Assembly (NCBI RefSeq): GCF_000013445.1
Contig: NC_007796.1
Span: forward strand, 558,001 to 622,000
Source of the DNA: Methanospirillum hungatei JF-1
Lineage (GTDB): Archaea; Halobacteriota; Methanomicrobia; Methanomicrobiales; Methanospirillaceae
Reading direction: 5' to 3'
Length of the DNA: 64,000 nucleotides
The notes beneath the pieces were generated by a model that made no database searches, was not told the origin of the DNA, and saw nothing but the letters and a program-made list of their open reading frames with translations. Below are positions 9,201 to 19,151 of the stretch, in pieces. How positions within the stretch are numbered: position 1 is the first letter of the stretch; every line of letters begins with the position of its first letter. The position numbers and the translations under genes are program-made.

Positions 9201-11138
9201 TCATCGGGCGATGGCAGTATACTGCCCACTATCCTCATCAGGTGTAACGACAACCCTGATCGTACGCTTACTCCCGTCTGCCGTCTGTTTTGGTGAATAA
9301 TATCCCAGCGTGTATGTATGTGTAATAATCCCCTGGATATTGTTGAGAATTGTTGAAAATTCTTCCCCATGAATGTCAATAAAGAGACCACTTCCGCCGA
9401 GGGCCTTTACCAGCTCCCTTTTATCATTCTGCTCGTTAAATGCACCAGAGACGGTCGTCGGCCCGACAAGGACAAAACTTGTTCCGTTATTGAGCAAATT
9501 CTCCGCAGTTTCAGAGATGATATACTGTGAAAATGGAGAGCCATCACCCCGGTAGTGGGTCAGGTCATCGGTTATATCAATGATCATATGCTGTGCATCT
9601 GACCTGAATCCCATCTCCAGGGCAGCTTCAATGGCATCAAGGTTTGCTTCCGGTGCATCAAACCCTTCGCTGGCATGTAATCCGTCAACGGCCTGCTGTA
9701 TGACCAAGGGATCGGAAGTCCATTCCTGGTTTATGGTAACCGTGTCTTTAAAGCTGATGAGTGCATACCTGCAGTCAATCCCGGCGAGAGCGATACTTTT
9801 CGTCAGCCCCATAACTTTTTCTTTGGTTTCATTGATCTCGTCACTCATACTGCCGGTATCGTCAAAGAGGATGGCAAGATCTAGTTTTGATGTCGTGGAC
9901 TGGTCTGAAAACGCGAATGAGGTGATATTCATGAGTTCATTATCCTCAAACACCTGGAAATCCTCCTGTTTGAGTGCCCCGTTCTTTCCTGCAGTGCTGT
10001 TAACCGTGACATAGGTCATGATATAGGGAAAGTTCACCCCGTTAATGCCGGTAATGTCTACAACAGAAGTTCCATACGTGCTGATGTCATCAATGTCCCG
10101 GATTTGTTGCTGGCCCTGCATTCCTGAAGTGTCTTTGGTCTCTGACGGTGCAGGAGAGAATATACGGTCTTTCTGAACTTTGAAAAGTCCGGTTGCTGAA
10201 TCTGCACCAACTCTGATCTCAAGGGTGATTTTCTGGTCCTCGCCATACATTCGTGGAGTGAAATAACTGATGGTATAGGTATGGGTGATTATGGACTGGA
10301 TTCTATCAAGGATGGTGGAGAATTCATCTCCATGGATGTCGATAAAGAGACCACTGCCTCCAAGTGCTTTCACGATCTCTTTTTTATCGGTATGCACGTT
10401 AAATCCGCCTGATACTGATGAAGGCCCGACCAGAATGTAACTGGTTCCGTTCTGCAGCAGGTGACTTGCGGTTTCAGGAATAGTATACTGAGAAAATTCT
10501 GTTCCGTCGCCCCGGTAATGGGTTATGCTGTCGGTGATGTCAAGGATCATGTGCTGGGCATCAGGCCTGAACCCTGACGAAAGGGCAGTTTCAATGGCAT
10601 CAAGGTTTACTTCCGGTGCATCGTCTCCTCCATCCGCCTCAAGACTGTCAACAGCCTGTTTGATAAGACTCGGATCAGACGTCCATCCCTGCCGGACGGT
10701 GAGGGAATCGCGAAAACTAATGAGCATGTACCTGCTGTCAATATTCGCACTGTCGATGGCATCCGTCAGTTCATTAACCCGTGCTTTCATATCGGCAATC
10801 TCTTCGCTCATGCTCCCGGTCTCATCAAAGAGAATGGCAAGATCCAGTTTGGTCCGTGATGAAGTATCCGGAAACTGAACGGAGGTTATCTCCATCAGAT
10901 CACCGTTTTCAAAGACCTGAAAGTCATCTGCAGTCAGGCTCCCCTCTCTTCCTTCCGGAGTGTTAACCGTGACATAGGTGATCACGTTGGGGAAGTTTAC
11001 CGCGTTAATTCCGGTTATGCCAAGAACCTGTGATTCAGTGTCATTTGATCCTTCAGATGCAGCCACAATATGGGCTGTACAGGCAAGGATGCAGAGTCCG
11101 ATGATAAGTATGATACGTGCTGCCGTTTTTTGATGCAT
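9201..11138 (-). CDS. Exported protein with two tandem VWA domains
   Basis: About 645 residues with a signal peptide (AARIILIIGLCILACTAHIV). It consists of two copies of one long unit, each with a short beta-rich lead (GITGINAVNFPN...TYVTVN, DDFQVFENGDLMEITS) and a von Willebrand A domain. Both MIDAS motifs are present (LAILFDETGSMSEE and LAILFDDTGSMSDE), so metal binding should be intact. The copies also share the HMILDITDS/HMIIDITDD and KALGGSGLFIDIHG blocks, which indicates internal gene duplication. The ATG at 11138 has an AAGGAGGT site six bases upstream; the ORF extends 11 codons further without one. A role in surface adhesion or complex assembly is likely, but the partner is unknown. 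Confidence 0.85.
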   Translation of the reverse strand: MHQKTAARIILIIGLCILACTAHIVAASEGSNDTESQVLGITGINAVNFPNVITYVTVNTPEGREGSLTADDFQVFENGDLMEITSVQFPDTSSRTKLDLAILFDETGSMSEEIADMKARVNELTDAIDSANIDSRYMLISFRDSLTVRQGWTSDPSLIKQAVDSLEADGGDDAPEVNLDAIETALSSGFRPDAQHMILDITDSITHYRGDGTEFSQYTIPETASHLLQNGTSYILVGPSSVSGGFNVHTDKKEIVKALGGSGLFIDIHGDEFSTILDRIQSIITHTYTISYFTPRMYGEDQKITLEIRVGADSATGLFKVQKDRIFSPAPSETKDTSGMQGQQQIRDIDDISTYGTSVVDITGINGVNFPYIMTYVTVNSTAGKNGALKQEDFQVFEDNELMNITSFAFSDQSTTSKLDLAILFDDTGSMSDEINETKEKVMGLTKSIALAGIDCRYALISFKDTVTINQEWTSDPLVIQQAVDGLHASEGFDAPEANLDAIEAALEMGFRSDAQHMIIDITDDLTHYRGDGSPFSQYIISETAENLLNNGTSFVLVGPTTVSGAFNEQNDKRELVKALGGSGLFIDIHGEEFSTILNNIQGIITHTYTLGYYSPKQTADGSKRTIRVVVTPDEDSGQYTAIAR

Positions 11139-11289
11139 GAAATACCTCCTTGAATTACAGGAGTATTGCATGTGGGCTGCATATATATTTCGAAATCATC
11201 CTGATGATCAATCATATAAAATTTAATTTTCTCCGGATTTTTTAAGATTCGAATGAAATTATAATTGTTCGGGACACTAAATATTATGC

Positions 11290-11706
11290 ATGTCACAGGG
11301 CATCAGGTATATACAACGTCTTCAAAACTATAACCGTGCCCTTTTGATGGTACAGGAAGGGGTTCAATCATATACCTCGCGTCCTCTATCAAATATGGAA
11401 AAACAGGGGTTCATCAAATCCTTCGAATTTACGTATGAATTAGCTTGGAATCTGATGAGAGATTACTCTCTCTATCAGGGGCATCAGGAGATTCGAGGTT
11501 CTCGTGATGCCATCCGGCTTGCGTTATCAATGGATCTAATTTCTGATGGTGAAATATGGATGGATATGCTTGAATGTTGTTATATTACCTCACATACATA
11601 TGATGAAAATACCGCAGAAGAGATTATGCAAAAGATAGCTTTCCGGTATTTCCCTGCTATGGTAGCATTTCAGGAGAAGATGAACAGGATTGCCAATGAA
11701 GGATAA
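11290..11706 (+). CDS. HI0074-family nucleotidyltransferase partner (HEPN-like helical bundle)
   Basis: A 138-residue all-helical protein of the nucleotidyltransferase substrate-binding family, paired with MNT-type nucleotidyltransferases in toxin-antitoxin-like modules. Family marks are FIKSFEFTYELAWNLMRDY, EIRGSRDAIRLAL and TSHTYDENTAEEI. In related proteins the segment before TSHTY normally reads R-N-x, giving an R-x4-H motif; here it is C97-Y-I before T-S-H102, so the arginine is missing. The stop overlaps the nucleotidyltransferase gene by 11 bases. The ATG lacks a ribosome binding site and may be leaderless. Confidence 0.82.
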   Translation: MSQGIRYIQRLQNYNRALLMVQEGVQSYTSRPLSNMEKQGFIKSFEFTYELAWNLMRDYSLYQGHQEIRGSRDAIRLALSMDLISDGEIWMDMLECCYITSHTYDENTAEEIMQKIAFRYFPAMVAFQEKMNRIANEG

Positions 11707-12034
11707 ATCTTCTTTCGGATTATCAGAGATCCAATTAGAACGAATCCGAAATTCATTAGCCCGATGTCCCCGATTAAATCAGGCCTTTATTTTTGGTTCA
11801 CGGGCTCTTGGAACATATCGGAACGGTTCTGATATTGATATTGCCCTTGATGGAGAGGAACTGACGTTTGAGGATATACTCAGGCTCCATACCCGGATAG
11901 ATGATCTGAATCTTCCATACTTTGTAGATCTTGTCCATATTCAGCGAATTGAAAACTCTAACCTTCTGGATCATATCAGGAGGGTTGGGAAAAAAATATT
12001 TTCTCGGTGGCCGAATTCTCATGATTGCCTATGA
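11696..12034 (+). CDS. MNT-type minimal nucleotidyltransferase
   Basis: A 112-residue protein of the Pol beta superfamily. The signature FIFGSRALGTYRNGSDIDIAL contains the GSRA loop and the metal-binding D-I-D pair, and a third acidic residue appears in VDLVHI. Such proteins adenylylate and neutralise the HEPN-like partner encoded just upstream. I prefer the ATG at 11696; a TTG two codons earlier is also open. It overlaps the upstream gene, so the pair forms one translational unit. Confidence 0.83.
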   Translation: MKDKSSFGLSEIQLERIRNSLARCPRLNQAFIFGSRALGTYRNGSDIDIALDGEELTFEDILRLHTRIDDLNLPYFVDLVHIQRIENSNLLDHIRRVGKKIFSRWPNSHDCL

Positions 12035-12131
12035 ATATTTGGTTTTTTTGGGAGTGCTTTTTTTGGTAGTCGGGTCTGATATTCCTAAATTTTCTTACCA
12101 TTTCCTATACGCTCATGGAATGTGTTTGGAA

Positions 12132-12767
12132 TTATCTGACTACATCTGGCATTTTTATCACCATAAGGTATGGCTGCGTCCTTTTTGCATATTCAACATA
12201 TACCACAGTCTCATTAGAGATATCTGGCCATGCCTCATTATCCGGTCCTGATGAAATCTGGTATTCTTTCCGGGAAGAGAGATTATACCCATACATATAC
12301 CAGTTTCCATTCCGCTCATCAATCCAGACAACCTGATCCCCCGATATACGGGGCAGCCACTGTCTGGAGGGATCTGTTGTTATTTGTACCTCTTGTCTGG
12401 TGGTCAGATTCATATCGAAAATATCAAAATTTCCATACTTTTGCGACTGCCAGACTACCCATTCTGATGAAACGCCCGGGAACCAGTCTCCCCAGGATGT
12501 ATCGGTGACCTGTACCTCTGTCCTGGTTGGAAGGTGAAAGGCATAGATATCTCCCCGTGAATGGGCACCATCTCGCCAGTCCTCCCAGACTATCCAGTCT
12601 TTATCGATATCCGGCTGCCATTGAATATCAGGAACATGACTGATTATCTCCTCTTCACCGGATGAGAGGTTGATAAGGACAATGTCTTCATAACCGTATA
12701 GTTCATCCACGAACACCACATTATTACCCGATACATTTTTCTTCAGGGGGAATAATAGTCCAGACAT
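12132..12767 (-). CDS. TolB-like beta-propeller protein, probably a fragment
   Basis: The 211 residues are built from about four repeats of roughly 45 residues with the pattern W-x-D-x-R-x(4-8)-D-I-Y, as in VVWIDERNGNWYMYGYNLSS and IVWEDWRDGAHSRGDIYAF. This is the TolB/six-bladed propeller pattern common in secreted methanogen proteins. There is no signal peptide, and the frame starts in the middle of a repeat, so it is probably the 3' part of a larger gene, or a fragment left after a deletion. It lies 84 bases downstream of the REC-kinase gene on the same strand. Confidence 0.6.
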   Translation of the reverse strand: MSGLLFPLKKNVSGNNVVFVDELYGYEDIVLINLSSGEEEIISHVPDIQWQPDIDKDWIVWEDWRDGAHSRGDIYAFHLPTRTEVQVTDTSWGDWFPGVSSEWVVWQSQKYGNFDIFDMNLTTRQEVQITTDPSRQWLPRISGDQVVWIDERNGNWYMYGYNLSSRKEYQISSGPDNEAWPDISNETVVYVEYAKRTQPYLMVIKMPDVVR

Positions 12768-12851
12768 CAGACTTTCTCAGGCTTTCCTGCGTCATAATTC
12801 TGGAAATTGCAATTAAATGAGCTTTGTTTCACTATCTAAAAAAGGATTCAA

Positions 12852-14174
12852 TCAGATATCTTTGTCAGAGAACCGTATCGTTCCATCAGGGCAGATGATC
12901 TCAAATCGTGCCCCTTCATTGAAAACACCAGTCTCTTCGATCATAATACCGGTGATGGATAGTATCTCACGTGAAAGAAATAATCCCTGACCGGTGTTTT
13001 TCCCATACTGATACTGGAATATCTTTTTCTTTTCGTCTGATTCTATACCAGATCCGTCGTCTTCACAGATGATCCGGTTGGTCCCGTTCTCTCTCTCAAA
13101 CCTGATACATATTTTTGAGATCTTGCCTCCATATCTGACTGCATTTTCAATGAGATTTGAAAAGACCTTTTCAATGAGGGGATCTGCATATATTTCCAAA
13201 TCTTCTGGAATCTGATTTTCCAGATGTACGTGATGCAATGAGGTATGTTTCAGCGATTTAGAGACAAGGTTCTTGCAATTATGCCATATCGGGGTTTTTA
13301 TTCCGATCTCCTGATATTCCTTGGTGAATTTCACCGTATTGACGGTCTGTCCAAGAATTCCCACGGCTTTGTCAATATAAGACCATGCCAGATCAGGATT
13401 TTCTTTTCGGTCCATGGTCGCCAGCTCAAGATATCCCTGCAGTGAGTTAAGCTGATTTAAAAGGTCATGCCTGGTGATACTTGCCATCAGTTGTAGTTTC
13501 TTATTTGCATTCCCAAGAGCCGTCTCAACCATCCTTCTCTCATGGTTCTCGACTGATAGGTCATGGTTACTTTTTTGCAATTCTTCAAGGGTTTTTTGCA
13601 TTTGGTCATTCAGATAATGAAGTTTCTCCTGGGCTACCTGCAGATCTGAATTATTCTTAATCGCCACCTCATAGGTTGAGAGGAGAATGTTTATTATCTG
13701 CAGACGGGTGGCGGTAATGGTATACGATCGATCAGAAAATATTACATTAAGCGGTGTTGGTCGATCATTCGGGTCTGGTTTATTAATGGCTTGCAGAATG
13801 CTTCCAATGCGGGTGTGGATAACTTCGGGCGTATAGGGTTTGATGATAAAATTGTCTGCGCCAGCTTCCAGACCCTTGATGACATCCACCGGATTGAAAA
13901 GATGGGTGACCAGGATGACTGGAATATCTGATGTCGCAGGATCATTTTTTATTGCTGAACAGAGTTCATACCCGTCCATTTCAGGCATCATGACATCAGT
14001 CAATACAAGATGGGGACGGCTTTTGCTCATAGAGATGAGCGCCTCCTTCCCGTTGGTAGCAATGGTTACCGGATAGCCCTCTTTTTCGAGGACATAACGC
14101 AAATACTCGCCCTGTGTTCGGTTATCCTCTACCACGAGTATGGGGACCGATGAGTTTTGAACCATATCAGCCAT
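12852..14174 (-). CDS. Response-regulator/histidine-kinase hybrid
   Basis: A 440-residue cytoplasmic signalling protein. An N-terminal REC domain (about 10-130) has the acidic pair in VVEDN and the phospho-acceptor D60 (LTDVMMP), with the conserved Lys in IIKPYTP. A coiled coil (about 175-225) leads to a kinase core with the H-box ITRHDLLNQL (H236), typical of methanogen kinases, then N-box (NLIENAVRYGG) and G-box (DDGSGI, GQGLFLS) motifs. There is no membrane segment or sensor domain, so input must come through the REC domain, most likely from the CheA-like protein encoded upstream. It ends the chemosensory operon and lies 97 bases after cheA. Confidence 0.9.
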   Translation of the reverse strand: MADMVQNSSVPILVVEDNRTQGEYLRYVLEKEGYPVTIATNGKEALISMSKSRPHLVLTDVMMPEMDGYELCSAIKNDPATSDIPVILVTHLFNPVDVIKGLEAGADNFIIKPYTPEVIHTRIGSILQAINKPDPNDRPTPLNVIFSDRSYTITATRLQIINILLSTYEVAIKNNSDLQVAQEKLHYLNDQMQKTLEELQKSNHDLSVENHERRMVETALGNANKKLQLMASITRHDLLNQLNSLQGYLELATMDRKENPDLAWSYIDKAVGILGQTVNTVKFTKEYQEIGIKTPIWHNCKNLVSKSLKHTSLHHVHLENQIPEDLEIYADPLIEKVFSNLIENAVRYGGKISKICIRFERENGTNRIICEDDGSGIESDEKKKIFQYQYGKNTGQGLFLSREILSITGIMIEETGVFNEGARFEIICPDGTIRFSDKDI

Positions 14175-14271
14175 ATCTATCCTGAAATCAGACTATTCCG
14201 GTCACAGACCATGATCCTGATTACATTATTATTGTGTACTAATAGATGCAACCCTGTATGAACTTTAGGAT

Positions 14272-16668
14272 TTATGCTAATAATCCTTTCACCGTCCTGA
14301 CCAGTTCACTTCGTTCAAATGTGCCTTTCAGAATGTACGCATTTGCCCCTGATGAGAGCCCGTGTTCCCGATCTTCCCTCGAATCAAGTGCGGTGACCAG
14401 AACAACAGGCAGATGGGAGAGCCGTTCATCATTCCGAATCTTCTCGGTAAGGGAAAACCCGTTCATCCTGGGCATATCCACATCAGAGACAACGATATCC
14501 ACCTCTTCTTCAAGAAGGATACTAAAAGCCTCCATTCCGTCACTGGCAGTTGTCACCTGAAAACCGGCATTCTCAAGGGTCCTGCGTAAGAGTGCACGGG
14601 AAGTAACCGAGTCTTCAACAATAAGGACCTTTCCGGATGTCTTTCTTGGCGGCAGGGGGGCAGGTGCCTGGCCTGATAACCGCAGCCCTTCTTGGATCAG
14701 TTCGGGAGGGTCAAGGACCAGTGCAAGTTTTCCATCTCCAAGGACGGCAGCTCCGGTGATCTTCTTTACTCTTCGCAATTGTGTTCCGAGCGGGCGCACA
14801 ACGATCTCCTGAACCTGGATTACTTCATCTACGGCGTATGCGATTTTTCCTGCACCATACGCAACTATCAATACCGGGATTTCTTTGGACGGGTCATCTG
14901 TCCCGAAATCCAAAACCTTCAACGCTTCTGAAAGTCTGATTATCGGGAGCATCTCTCCCTTATAGTGGATCATCTGTCTGACGTTCTTTTTGTGTTCCTG
15001 ATCCAGTGGCACCCTGATAACCTGGAGGATCTGCTGGACCGGAACGACATAATACGATGTACCGCTCCTGATAACCAATCCGCGTAGGGTTGCAAGTCTG
15101 ATCGGGAGAATGAGTGAGAAAGTAGTTCCTTTCCCCTTTTCAGAGGTAACTAGAACCTCTCCTCCCATACGGGTGATGGTATCTTCGACGATGGCAAGAC
15201 CAAGACCCCGTCCGGAGAGGTCAGTGATCATCGGGCTGGTGGTAAGACCTGACTTAAAAATCAGCCAGATTGCCTCATCATCATCAATGGCGGTTCCTTC
15301 TTCATCGGAGAGCAGCCCTTTTTCAATAGCCGTCTTTTTGATTTTTTCCCGGTCAATTCCCCTGCCATCATCAGAGAGGGTAATTTCAACTTTACTACCA
15401 GAATGAGCCGTAATTTTTATGCGGATCTGGCCTCGTGGTGGTTTCCCGTTCGCCTCCCGTTCATCAGGATATTCAATCCCATGATCAACACTATTATTGA
15501 TAAGATGCATCATGGGAACTTTCAGCATGTCCAGGAGACGACGATCCATCTCTATCTCGCCCCCCTCGGTCTTCAGATCAACTTCTTTTCCAAGACCCCG
15601 TGAACTCTCACGGATCTGTCCGGATATCGGTATAAGAATGCTTGAAACGGGGACAAGAACCGCATCATGGATAAGATCTGCGATCTCGGTCGTGCTGGCT
15701 TCAAGAGCTGATCGGTCAAGGTCAGTAGCATGAATATGGGCAGCAAGGTCATGCTGCAGGTTGGTAACAAATTCCCTGTCATATTCCAGAAAATCACAGA
15801 CCCGTTCAAGAAATAACAACAGTTCAGGCGGAAGGGAAGTCCGGTTTAACCCATACATGGCATCCCTGATAAGATGCATATCATTAAACACAAGGCTATG
15901 ATTCCATCTCCAGAGAGAAAACCTGCTTATCATCTCCTCAAGTTCTTGCATCCGGTGAGTCAGAAAGAGCCGTGTCGAGAGGAGATTATCAGATCCGATA
16001 ATCAGGCGGTCAAGTTTTTTTGCTGCTATCCTGACGGTACCGGAATCGGATGCTGGCGGGCCATGGTAGGCATCACTCCCATATTGTGCAGAATGAAGGG
16101 CTGGTTTTACTTCAAGAAAAGTACTGGGAGCAGCAAATACGGCCGGATCAGGATTCAAAGGAATAACCGGTTTTTTCTCTTCACTCCCCTGCCTCATTAT
16201 TGATGGGGTCTGAAAAAAAGGTCCTTCTTCAGTCTGAACGGAAAATACTTCCTCATTCTTTTCTGTCGGTTTTCGTTCTGCAAGTGATGCCCGTAGTTTT
16301 TGGATGATATCAACCGGCTGTGGACTTTTCTTCTCTCCATCTGAAAGGAAGTTTCTGATACTTTTTACTGCATCATGAAAGAGATCAAATTCTGCTGCAG
16401 AGGCAAAAAACTCCTCTCTCTTCATTAACGAGAAGATATTCTCCAGATTCAGACAAACCGATTCTATCTCACGCAGATTTACCGCCCGTGCTGCACCTTT
16501 CAGACTGTGTGTCTTTCTGAACACTTCTTCTATGAGGAATGGTTCAGGATGATCCTCAGCCTGCTCCAGTTTTATCAACCCGTCAGTTATACCGGTGAGC
16601 AGTTCTTCTGCATCCTCCCGGAATGTTGCCAGGAGGATTGCATAAAACTCATCATCTGAATCTGTCAT
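14272..16668 (-). CDS. cheA: CheA-type histidine kinase with C-terminal receiver (CheA-REC hybrid)
   Basis: A 798-residue hybrid. The Hpt domain carries H54 (FRKTHSLKGAARA). After a Pro-rich linker come a dimerisation/helical region (about 215-350), the ATP-binding domain with LINNSVDHGIEYPDER, DDGRGIDREK and GRGLGLAIV, a CheW-like regulatory domain (about 535-660), and a C-terminal REC domain with D729 (VVSDVDMP) and the VLIVEDS acidic pocket. This layout matches WspE/FrzE-type kinases, which serve pathways other than flagellar steering. The P2 CheY-binding domain is not recognisable. The start lies 8 bases after the receptor gene, so the two are co-translated. Confidence 0.92.
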   Translation of the reverse strand: MTDSDDEFYAILLATFREDAEELLTGITDGLIKLEQAEDHPEPFLIEEVFRKTHSLKGAARAVNLREIESVCLNLENIFSLMKREEFFASAAEFDLFHDAVKSIRNFLSDGEKKSPQPVDIIQKLRASLAERKPTEKNEEVFSVQTEEGPFFQTPSIMRQGSEEKKPVIPLNPDPAVFAAPSTFLEVKPALHSAQYGSDAYHGPPASDSGTVRIAAKKLDRLIIGSDNLLSTRLFLTHRMQELEEMISRFSLWRWNHSLVFNDMHLIRDAMYGLNRTSLPPELLLFLERVCDFLEYDREFVTNLQHDLAAHIHATDLDRSALEASTTEIADLIHDAVLVPVSSILIPISGQIRESSRGLGKEVDLKTEGGEIEMDRRLLDMLKVPMMHLINNSVDHGIEYPDEREANGKPPRGQIRIKITAHSGSKVEITLSDDGRGIDREKIKKTAIEKGLLSDEEGTAIDDDEAIWLIFKSGLTTSPMITDLSGRGLGLAIVEDTITRMGGEVLVTSEKGKGTTFSLILPIRLATLRGLVIRSGTSYYVVPVQQILQVIRVPLDQEHKKNVRQMIHYKGEMLPIIRLSEALKVLDFGTDDPSKEIPVLIVAYGAGKIAYAVDEVIQVQEIVVRPLGTQLRRVKKITGAAVLGDGKLALVLDPPELIQEGLRLSGQAPAPLPPRKTSGKVLIVEDSVTSRALLRRTLENAGFQVTTASDGMEAFSILLEEEVDIVVSDVDMPRMNGFSLTEKIRNDERLSHLPVVLVTALDSREDREHGLSSGANAYILKGTFERSELVRTVKGLLA

Positions 16669-16676
16669 GGAGGAGG

Positions 16677-19064
16677 TTATACCTGGTACTGGAGAGTTAT
16701 CTTCTTAAGTCTGATACCCAGTTCATGCAGATCTTCTGCTGTCTTTTCTGCTTTATGGGTGATTTCAAGATTCTTTTGTGCAGCATTCCTGATATTTTCA
16801 ATTGCTTCTGATATTTGATCCATACCGGCTACTTGATCCTGTATGGATGCTGTAATCTCGATCGCCTCGTGTGAGGAGTCTGCAATTGACCTTGTCAACA
16901 CTTCTATGGCTTTTCGTGCATCAGTTGTCAGCCGGACTGCATCAGCGACCGTATTTGAACCACGCTCGGCTGATACCACGGTGGATGAAACACCACGCTG
17001 GATATCGGTCAGGATAGTTCTGATTGTTCCTGTTGCCTGCTTTGACTGCTGGGCAAGATTATGAATTTCATGAGCAACCACGGCGAACCCTTTCCCAAAG
17101 TCTCCGGCCTTTGCTGCTTCAATAGACGCGTTCACGGCAAGAAGGTTGGACTGCTCTGAAATGTCAGTGACGGTTGCGATAATCTCTCCGATAGCCTGGC
17201 TCTGCTCGGATAATTTCACAACATTCATACTGATCATGTCCATCTGTCGCTGAATATGATTCATTCCATCAAGGATCTCCTGAACCGACTGCTGACCGGT
17301 CTCTGAAACCTCTATGGCCTTCATCGCCTTTTCTGACATTGATTTTGTCTTCAGGTTGACGAGATCGGTCTTCTTTCTGACCGTCTCTACCGTGTCAGAT
17401 GTCTCATTAACGGTATTTGCCGTCTGACTGCTAGCAGAAGAGAGCTGGGATGTGACGGTCAGAATTTCACTGGATGCAACTGACAGTACTGATACTCCCT
17501 CAAAGAGTTCCTCGGTTATCAATTTCATGAGTCGTGAGAGTTCGATACCGATGGTGTTTAGTGCATCCCGATATGCCACAAATTCCCCTGCAACCGGGAT
17601 CTTCTCATCAAATCTCGCGGTAAAGTCACCTGATGCATAACAGCCTGCAAGACGCATGGCTTCATTAACCGGTTCTGTGATCGTCTCAAGGGTTTTATTA
17701 AATCCGGCAATAATTCTCCGGTAACCGCCTCGGAAGGCCTTCTCATCGCCACGTATGGAGAGATCTCCGGCCCGTGCTGCATCGGTAAGTTTTATGGTCT
17801 CTTTATGCAGGTGATCAAAGGACTCAACCAGAAGCTGCAGGGATGGACGGATCTGGTCCAATTCATCGACCGGCCCGGTGAACTCCTGAATATATTCACC
17901 ATTTGCAATCTTGACAATATTTCCTACAACATTTTTCTGCAAGTCATCGGCAAATTCATCCATAGTGGTGGCCATGATACCGATCTCATCTTTTCTCCTG
18001 ATGTTCAGTCTGGCTGATAAATGACCATTCCTGAGCTCTTTGATCATGACGACGACCTGTTGAAGGGGTCCTGCAATTGATTGACCGAAGAGGATGGCAA
18101 TGACTGCACCGATGACTATGGATGCGATAACAATGGCAAGGATGGTATTTCTGATAGTGTTAATCGGCCCATCAAAATCTGACATTTCTGCCCGCGATAC
18201 AATATACCAGTCAAGGGGCTCAAAATAGGTATATGCATCAAGGATTGTTGTTCCATTAACCTGATGGATGATGGCTCCTTCCTTTTTCTCCATCATCTCC
18301 TTGACATATTCCATGTCCGACCAGTTTACATTATCAAGTGTCGGATGGACAAGGACCATTCCATTCCCGTCAAGAACATACATGTATCCATTCTTGCCGA
18401 CGACCGTATCACGGATACTCTTTTTTACGACATCAAGGGTCTGTTCTTCTTCAGTCCCGACAAATAATACTCCGATGACCGTGCCATTCCGGTCCCTGAT
18501 TGGTTCATACGCCGTCACATAGTTGACTCCGAACAGATCACGTCTGCCATAATAGGTTTCACCCTGCTTTACCGCAACTTCATAGACATTATCAGTAAGG
18601 TGGGTCCCGACGGCACGTTCCCCATCAGTCCCTTTGACATTTGTGGATATTCTGACTGCATAGGTGTTATTGTATACCTGAAAAACCGTTGCCGCCCCGC
18701 CGACCAGATCCCTGACCCCGTCAACAATTTCAAAATTATCATTGACAACAAACTCTTTTCCGTTTTTGTCGATAAGGGTCATATTATTGTTGATAATTTC
18801 AGGTGTCCCTTTCGCGTAAAAGTTCTGTCGCAGCACATTCAGGTCACTGTTAACCTTATTCCGCGTAAGTTTGTAGACATCATTGGTCCATCCTTTCATA
18901 TCCTGGACCTGTGTTTCGAGCAAAGTTTCAATCTGCTCGTTAATTACGTTGACAGAACTGGAATATGATATCAGTCCCAGAAGCAATGTAGGGATAATTG
19001 CCAGAAATAGTGATATTACAAGAATTTTTGTTCCAACCTTCATATCCGAAAAAAACTGAATCAT
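16677..19064 (-). CDS. Membrane chemoreceptor with Cache sensor domain
   Basis: A methyl-accepting chemotaxis protein of 795 residues. The first membrane helix ([20 protein letters not shown]) is followed by an extracytoplasmic Cache domain (about 40-300, with [20 protein letters not shown] and [19 protein letters not shown]) and a second helix ([20 protein letters not shown]). HAMP segments follow, then a coiled-coil signalling domain whose tip reads [17 protein letters not shown] and [17 protein letters not shown]. The Cache fold suggests a small-molecule ligand. It lies directly before cheA and 87 bases after the CheW-like gene, so it is probably the dedicated input of this pathway. No CheR or CheB is encoded in the window to methylate it. 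Confidence 0.93.
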   Translation of the reverse strand: MIQFFSDMKVGTKILVISLFLAIIPTLLLGLISYSSSVNVINEQIETLLETQVQDMKGWTNDVYKLTRNKVNSDLNVLRQNFYAKGTPEIINNNMTLIDKNGKEFVVNDNFEIVDGVRDLVGGAATVFQVYNNTYAVRISTNVKGTDGERAVGTHLTDNVYEVAVKQGETYYGRRDLFGVNYVTAYEPIRDRNGTVIGVLFVGTEEEQTLDVVKKSIRDTVVGKNGYMYVLDGNGMVLVHPTLDNVNWSDMEYVKEMMEKKEGAIIHQVNGTTILDAYTYFEPLDWYIVSRAEMSDFDGPINTIRNTILAIVIASIVIGAVIAILFGQSIAGPLQQVVVMIKELRNGHLSARLNIRRKDEIGIMATTMDEFADDLQKNVVGNIVKIANGEYIQEFTGPVDELDQIRPSLQLLVESFDHLHKETIKLTDAARAGDLSIRGDEKAFRGGYRRIIAGFNKTLETITEPVNEAMRLAGCYASGDFTARFDEKIPVAGEFVAYRDALNTIGIELSRLMKLITEELFEGVSVLSVASSEILTVTSQLSSASSQTANTVNETSDTVETVRKKTDLVNLKTKSMSEKAMKAIEVSETGQQSVQEILDGMNHIQRQMDMISMNVVKLSEQSQAIGEIIATVTDISEQSNLLAVNASIEAAKAGDFGKGFAVVAHEIHNLAQQSKQATGTIRTILTDIQRGVSSTVVSAERGSNTVADAVRLTTDARKAIEVLTRSIADSSHEAIEITASIQDQVAGMDQISEAIENIRNAAQKNLEITHKAEKTAEDLHELGIRLKKITLQYQV

Positions 19065-19151
19065 AATGCCTCCTTCATGCGGCGGACTCTTCCATGCTTC
19101 ATACTGTACGATCTTTGAGACGAGTAGAGATTACCCGTAATGTGATCTGTG

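Noticed and set aside
9580-10014. 144-codon plus-strand frame inside the VWA gene
   Set aside because: Shadow of the duplicated VWA coding sequence; a similar shadow appears in the other copy, as expected of a mirror.
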